This document shows, one piece after another, positions 51,152 to 53,973 of a stretch of 53,973 nt of DNA. Numbering within the stretch: the first letter of the stretch is position 1; every line of letters starts with the position of its first letter. Below the pieces are notes generated by a model. That model had not been told where the DNA came from and made no database searches. It saw only the letters and a program-made list of their open reading frames with translations. The stretch lies in the NCBI GenBank assembly GCA_044375105.1, contig JBILNK010000007.1, positions 1 to 53,973 on the forward strand, in the 5' to 3' direction. This stretch comes from JBIKLM01 sp044375105. Its GTDB lineage: Bacteria; Planctomycetota; UBA1135; GCA-002686595. The translations under genes were made by a program, and so were the position numbers.

Positions 51152-52746
51152 GCGCAGCGTCCGGCAGGAGCGCGACCTGGCGCTCGCCCCGCTGGCTGGC
51201 GCCGGCGCTGATCGCACTGCTGTCGGGCTGCATGGGGCCCGGCTACGAACCCCCCGATTTCGAAGCCCGCGAGAAGGACTTCCCAGAGCCGCGGCCCCCG
51301 GCTTTCGTGCCCCAGCCCCAGCCGGCGCTCGAGCCGCTAGAAGGCGGCGAGCCCCCGGCGGGAGAGGCGCAGGGGCCCGAAGCGGCCCCCGCCCAGGCGC
51401 GCCAGCCGCTGATGCTCGAGGAGGTGCTGGCCTCGGTCTACGAGCGCTATCCGCCGTATCTCAGCGTTCTGCTCGAGCAGGACCTGGCTTCGGCTCAGCT
51501 GCAGCAGGCCCTGGGCGCCTTCGACACCAACTTCTTCGCCAAGGCCGGTCGCAACTTCTCCGGCTTCTATTCGGCCACCGTGGGCGAGGCGCTGCTCGAA
51601 CAGCCCCTGTGGACCGGCGGATCCGTGTACGGGGGCTATCGCATCAGCGACGGGCTGCTGCCGGACTACTACGAAGCGCGCACCCAGAGCGGCGGCGAAT
51701 TCGCGGTCGGCGGGCGCTTTCCGCTGCTGCGCGACCGCGAAATCGATTCGCGGCGCCTCAAGCTGCGCCAGGAGCAGATCGACCAGGCCCTGGCCGACCC
51801 GCGCATCGCCCAGGGGCGCATCGACTTCATCCTGGCGGCCACGCGCTCCTACAACCAATGGGTGGCCGAGGGCCTGCGCCTCTCCGTGGCCGAAGAGCTG
51901 CTGGGCCTGGCTCAAGCGCGCGCCGAAGGCATCGCCCAGGGCGTCGAGCTGCGCTTCCTGGCCGGCATCGACAAGACCGACAACCAGCGCCTGATCGTGC
52001 AGCGCGAGATCCTGGTGGTGCGTGCGCGGCGCAGCCTCGAGCAGGCCTCCCTGGCCCTGTCGCTGTTCCTGCGAACTCCGGAGGACGAGCCGATCGTGCC
52101 TGGCCGGGAACGCCTGCCGGACGCCTGGACCACGCCGGTGCGGCCGGACTGGGCCAGTTTCCAGGAGGTCGCCGTCGGGGCCCTGCCGCGCCGGCCCGAG
52201 CTGCGCCGCATCGAACTGCTGATCGATCGCACGCGCACCGACCAGGCCCTGGCCGACAACCAGCTGCTGCCCAACCTGGACGTCAAGGTCGATGCCAGCC
52301 AGGACGTCGACGACAGCCCGTACAAGGACCTGAACGAGTTCGAGCTCTTTGCGGGCCTCGAGTTCAAGCTGCCCATGCAGCGGCGCTTGGCGCGCGGCCT
52401 GCTGCGCCAGGCCACGACCGAGCTCGAACGCCTGCAGATCGAGCGCAACTTCGCGCGCGACCGCGTGCTGAACGAGATCTCCGATGCGCTCTCGGCCCTG
52501 CAGGCGGCCTTTGATCAGATCGACCAGGCCGGCACCAACGTGCGCCTGGCGCGCGAGCTGGTGGCCGCCGAGCAGGAGTCCTTCCGGCTGGGGCGCTCCG
52601 ACCTGCTGCGCATCAACCTGCGCGAGATCCAGCTGGCCGAGGCCGAAGTCGCCGAGCTCGAGGTCCAGCTGGCCTACCATCAAGCTGCGGCAAACTACCG
52701 CGCCGCCCTGGCGCTGGATGCGCTGCCGCCCGCGGAGCGACCCTGA
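51148..52746 (+). CDS. TolC-type outer-membrane efflux lipoprotein
   Basis: The 532-residue protein has a lipoprotein signal (APALIALLSGC, Cys about residue 28), a Pro/Glu-rich linker (residues 35-85) and two outer-membrane-factor repeats: long helices around AQLQQALGAFDTNFFAKAGR and LIDRTRTDQALADNQLLPNL, and the C-terminal helix ending LAYHQAAANYRAALALDALP. Length and periodicity match TolC/NodT proteins. It completes the tripartite set with the ABC and HlyD-type genes. Confidence 0.88.
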   Translation: MSAASGRSATWRSPRWLAPALIALLSGCMGPGYEPPDFEAREKDFPEPRPPAFVPQPQPALEPLEGGEPPAGEAQGPEAAPAQARQPLMLEEVLASVYERYPPYLSVLLEQDLASAQLQQALGAFDTNFFAKAGRNFSGFYSATVGEALLEQPLWTGGSVYGGYRISDGLLPDYYEARTQSGGEFAVGGRFPLLRDREIDSRRLKLRQEQIDQALADPRIAQGRIDFILAATRSYNQWVAEGLRLSVAEELLGLAQARAEGIAQGVELRFLAGIDKTDNQRLIVQREILVVRARRSLEQASLALSLFLRTPEDEPIVPGRERLPDAWTTPVRPDWASFQEVAVGALPRRPELRRIELLIDRTRTDQALADNQLLPNLDVKVDASQDVDDSPYKDLNEFELFAGLEFKLPMQRRLARGLLRQATTELERLQIERNFARDRVLNEISDALSALQAAFDQIDQAGTNVRLARELVAAEQESFRLGRSDLLRINLREIQLAEAEVAELEVQLAYHQAAANYRAALALDALPPAERP

Positions 52747-52981
52747 GCTCGGCGCGCCCTGGTGGCGCTGCCGCTGCACGCCGAGATCGCGGCACTCCGG
52801 AGCCGGCCAGCGCTTCGGATTCTGCGCCCGTCGACCGCCATCACGGCAAGGAACGCGCCAGAGCCCGCCACGCGGCGGCCAGGCACCCCCGCACTGGAGC
52901 GGCGCGCGCTGAGGGCCGTGCTCGGTGCGCTTTGGCCAAGCTCCCCGTGTGTGGCGCGCCCCAGCAGGGTCGCTCGCGGAC

Positions 52982-52987
52982 TAGAAT
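52982..52987 (+). promoter_or_regulatory. -10-like TAGAAT upstream of ldhA-like gene
   Basis: The same CTAGAAT as at 31441-31447, here 38 bases before the ATG. The remainder of the 279-base spacer 52747-53025 shows no gene. Confidence 0.35.
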
Positions 52988-53025
52988 TCGATCGAGTGCG
53001 CGCGCTGCCCGCGCCCCGCAAAACC

Positions 53026-53973
53026 ATGCGACTCGCCATCTTCGACGCCCACGCCTTCGAACGCCCGCCCCTCGAGGCCGCCAACCAGGCCTTCGGCCAT
53101 GAGCTCGAATTCATCGAAGCGCGCTTGACCGAACGCACCGCGCCTCTGGCGGCCGGCTTCCCGGCGATCGCGGCCTTCGCCAACGACAAACTGGACGCCG
53201 CGACGCTGACCCTGCTGCAGGCCGGCGGCACACGCTTGATCGCGCTGCGTTCGGCTGGCTTCAACCACGTGGACCTGCTCGCGGCGGAACGCCTGGGCCT
53301 CAGCGTGGCGCGCGTCCCGGCCTATTCGCCGCACGCGGTCGCCGAGCACGCCATCGCGCTCCTGCAGGCGCTCAATCGCAAGATCCATCGCGCCCACCTG
53401 CGCGTGCGCGAGCTGGACTTCTCCCTGGACGGGCTGGTGGGCTTCGACCTCTACGGCAAGACCGCCGCGGTGGTCGGGGTGGGCCGCATCGGCGAGGTCA
53501 TGGCCCGCATCCTGACCGGCTTCGGCTGCCGCGTGCTGCTCTACGACCAGCAGGACCGCCGCGACCTGGCCCGCGAACTCGGTGCCGAGCAGTGCGACCT
53601 GCCGCGCATCTATAGCGAATCCGACGTGATCAGCCTGCACGTGCCCCTGACGCCCGGGACGCGGCACATGATCGACGAAGCCGCCCTGGCCACGATGAAG
53701 CCCGGGGTGCTGCTGGTCAACACCGGCCGCGGCGCGCTGATCGATACACGCGCCCTGATCGGCGCCCTCAAGCGCCGCCACCTGGGCGGGGCGGCCCTGG
53801 ACGTCTACGAGGAGGAAGAGAACGTCTTCTTCCACGACCTGTCCGATCAGGGCCTGCAGGACGATACCCTGGCGCGCCTGCTGACCTTCCCCAACGTGCT
53901 GATCACTGCGCACCAGGCCTTCCTGACCCACGAAGCCCTGCGCAACATCGCCGAAACAACGCTGCAGAACGTA
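53026..53973 (+). CDS. ldhA: D-lactate dehydrogenase-like 2-hydroxyacid dehydrogenase (partial)
   Basis: 316 codons are visible and the gene runs off the window, probably lacking about 15-20 residues. It reduces pyruvate to D-lactate with NADH if the close likeness to E. coli-type LdhA holds: SAGFNHVDLLAAERLGLSVA, YSPHAVAEHAIALLQALNRK followed by IHRAHLR, LYGKTAAVVGVGRIG (Rossmann GxGxxG), LVNTGRGALIDT with the catalytic Arg region, the Glu-rich DVYEEEE and ITAHQAF with the catalytic His. The EEEENVFFHDLSD segment is specific to fermentative LdhA within the family. Confidence 0.88.
   Translation, partial: MRLAIFDAHAFERPPLEAANQAFGHELEFIEARLTERTAPLAAGFPAIAAFANDKLDAATLTLLQAGGTRLIALRSAGFNHVDLLAAERLGLSVARVPAYSPHAVAEHAIALLQALNRKIHRAHLRVRELDFSLDGLVGFDLYGKTAAVVGVGRIGEVMARILTGFGCRVLLYDQQDRRDLARELGAEQCDLPRIYSESDVISLHVPLTPGTRHMIDEAALATMKPGVLLVNTGRGALIDTRALIGALKRRHLGGAALDVYEEEENVFFHDLSDQGLQDDTLARLLTFPNVLITAHQAFLTHEALRNIAETTLQNV

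Noticed and set aside
1..53973. CRISPR arrays, rRNA genes, prophage modules
   Set aside because: No regularly spaced direct repeats, ribosomal RNA-like stretches or phage structural genes were found on reading through the window.

Overview
The window is very GC-rich (roughly 70% by eye) bacterial DNA, apart from two AT-richer pockets at about 5.83-6.26 kb and 23.9-25.75 kb. The gene content points to Planctomycetota or a close relative. Evidence for this is an adjacent DUF1800/DUF1501 pair, several secreted beta-propeller or FG-GAP proteins with a similar C-terminal module, an exosortase E/VPEID-CTERM pair, and few Shine-Dalgarno sequences. This placement is inferred from gene families, not from a phylogenetic marker.

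Layout. 0-5 kb: shikimate pathway genes aroB, an aroA-aroK fusion and an aroD-aroE fusion, in the same order as the domains of the fungal AROM protein. 5-12.7 kb: a decay zone bracketed by two direct copies of a DUF1579-type gene, one dead and one intact. It holds fragments of an MBL-fold protein, a YfhO-like membrane protein, an IS3-family transposon and an SDF dicarboxylate symporter, plus an AT-rich orphan gene, an intact membrane protein and a secreted PGRP/amidase. 12.9-15.7 kb: a VPEID-CTERM substrate, its exosortase E/CPBP protease, and a VOC protein. 16-18.4 kb: a zinc-type ArsR regulator, a protein that is 26% histidine, and a methyltransferase. 18.4-23.7 kb: modABC, a GH13 amylase-family enzyme and a Nudix protein. 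23.7-28.4 kb: AT-richer secreted orphans, a YkgJ-type cysteine-cluster protein and an AbiE-like toxin-antitoxin pair. 28.7-35.2 kb: signal peptidase I with a very large insertion, MgtE, a LeuA-like enzyme and a papain/alpha-beta-hydrolase fusion. 35.3-45 kb: FG-GAP protein, DUF1800/DUF1501 pair, beta-propeller protein, small membrane protein, RsmH and a Cache-domain protein. 45-47.7 kb: a Rieske/ferric-reductase operon carrying several lesions. 47.9-52.7 kb: a type-I-secretion-like operon (ABC half-transporter, HlyD, outer-membrane factor) whose ABC ATPase has lost every catalytic motif. 53 kb to the end: an ldhA-like gene cut by the window edge.

Main points: the AROM-like gene order; the apparently dead ABC protein kept in an intact tripartite operon; the one-substrate XrtE/VPEID system; the Cys-protease/alpha-beta-hydrolase fusion; the zinc-sensor/His-rich pair; a one-base frameshift at a G7 tract in the Rieske gene; and a recurrent pattern of -10-like hexamers only 6-12 bases from start codons, suggesting leaderless transcripts. 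No rRNA, tRNA or CRISPR array was seen.
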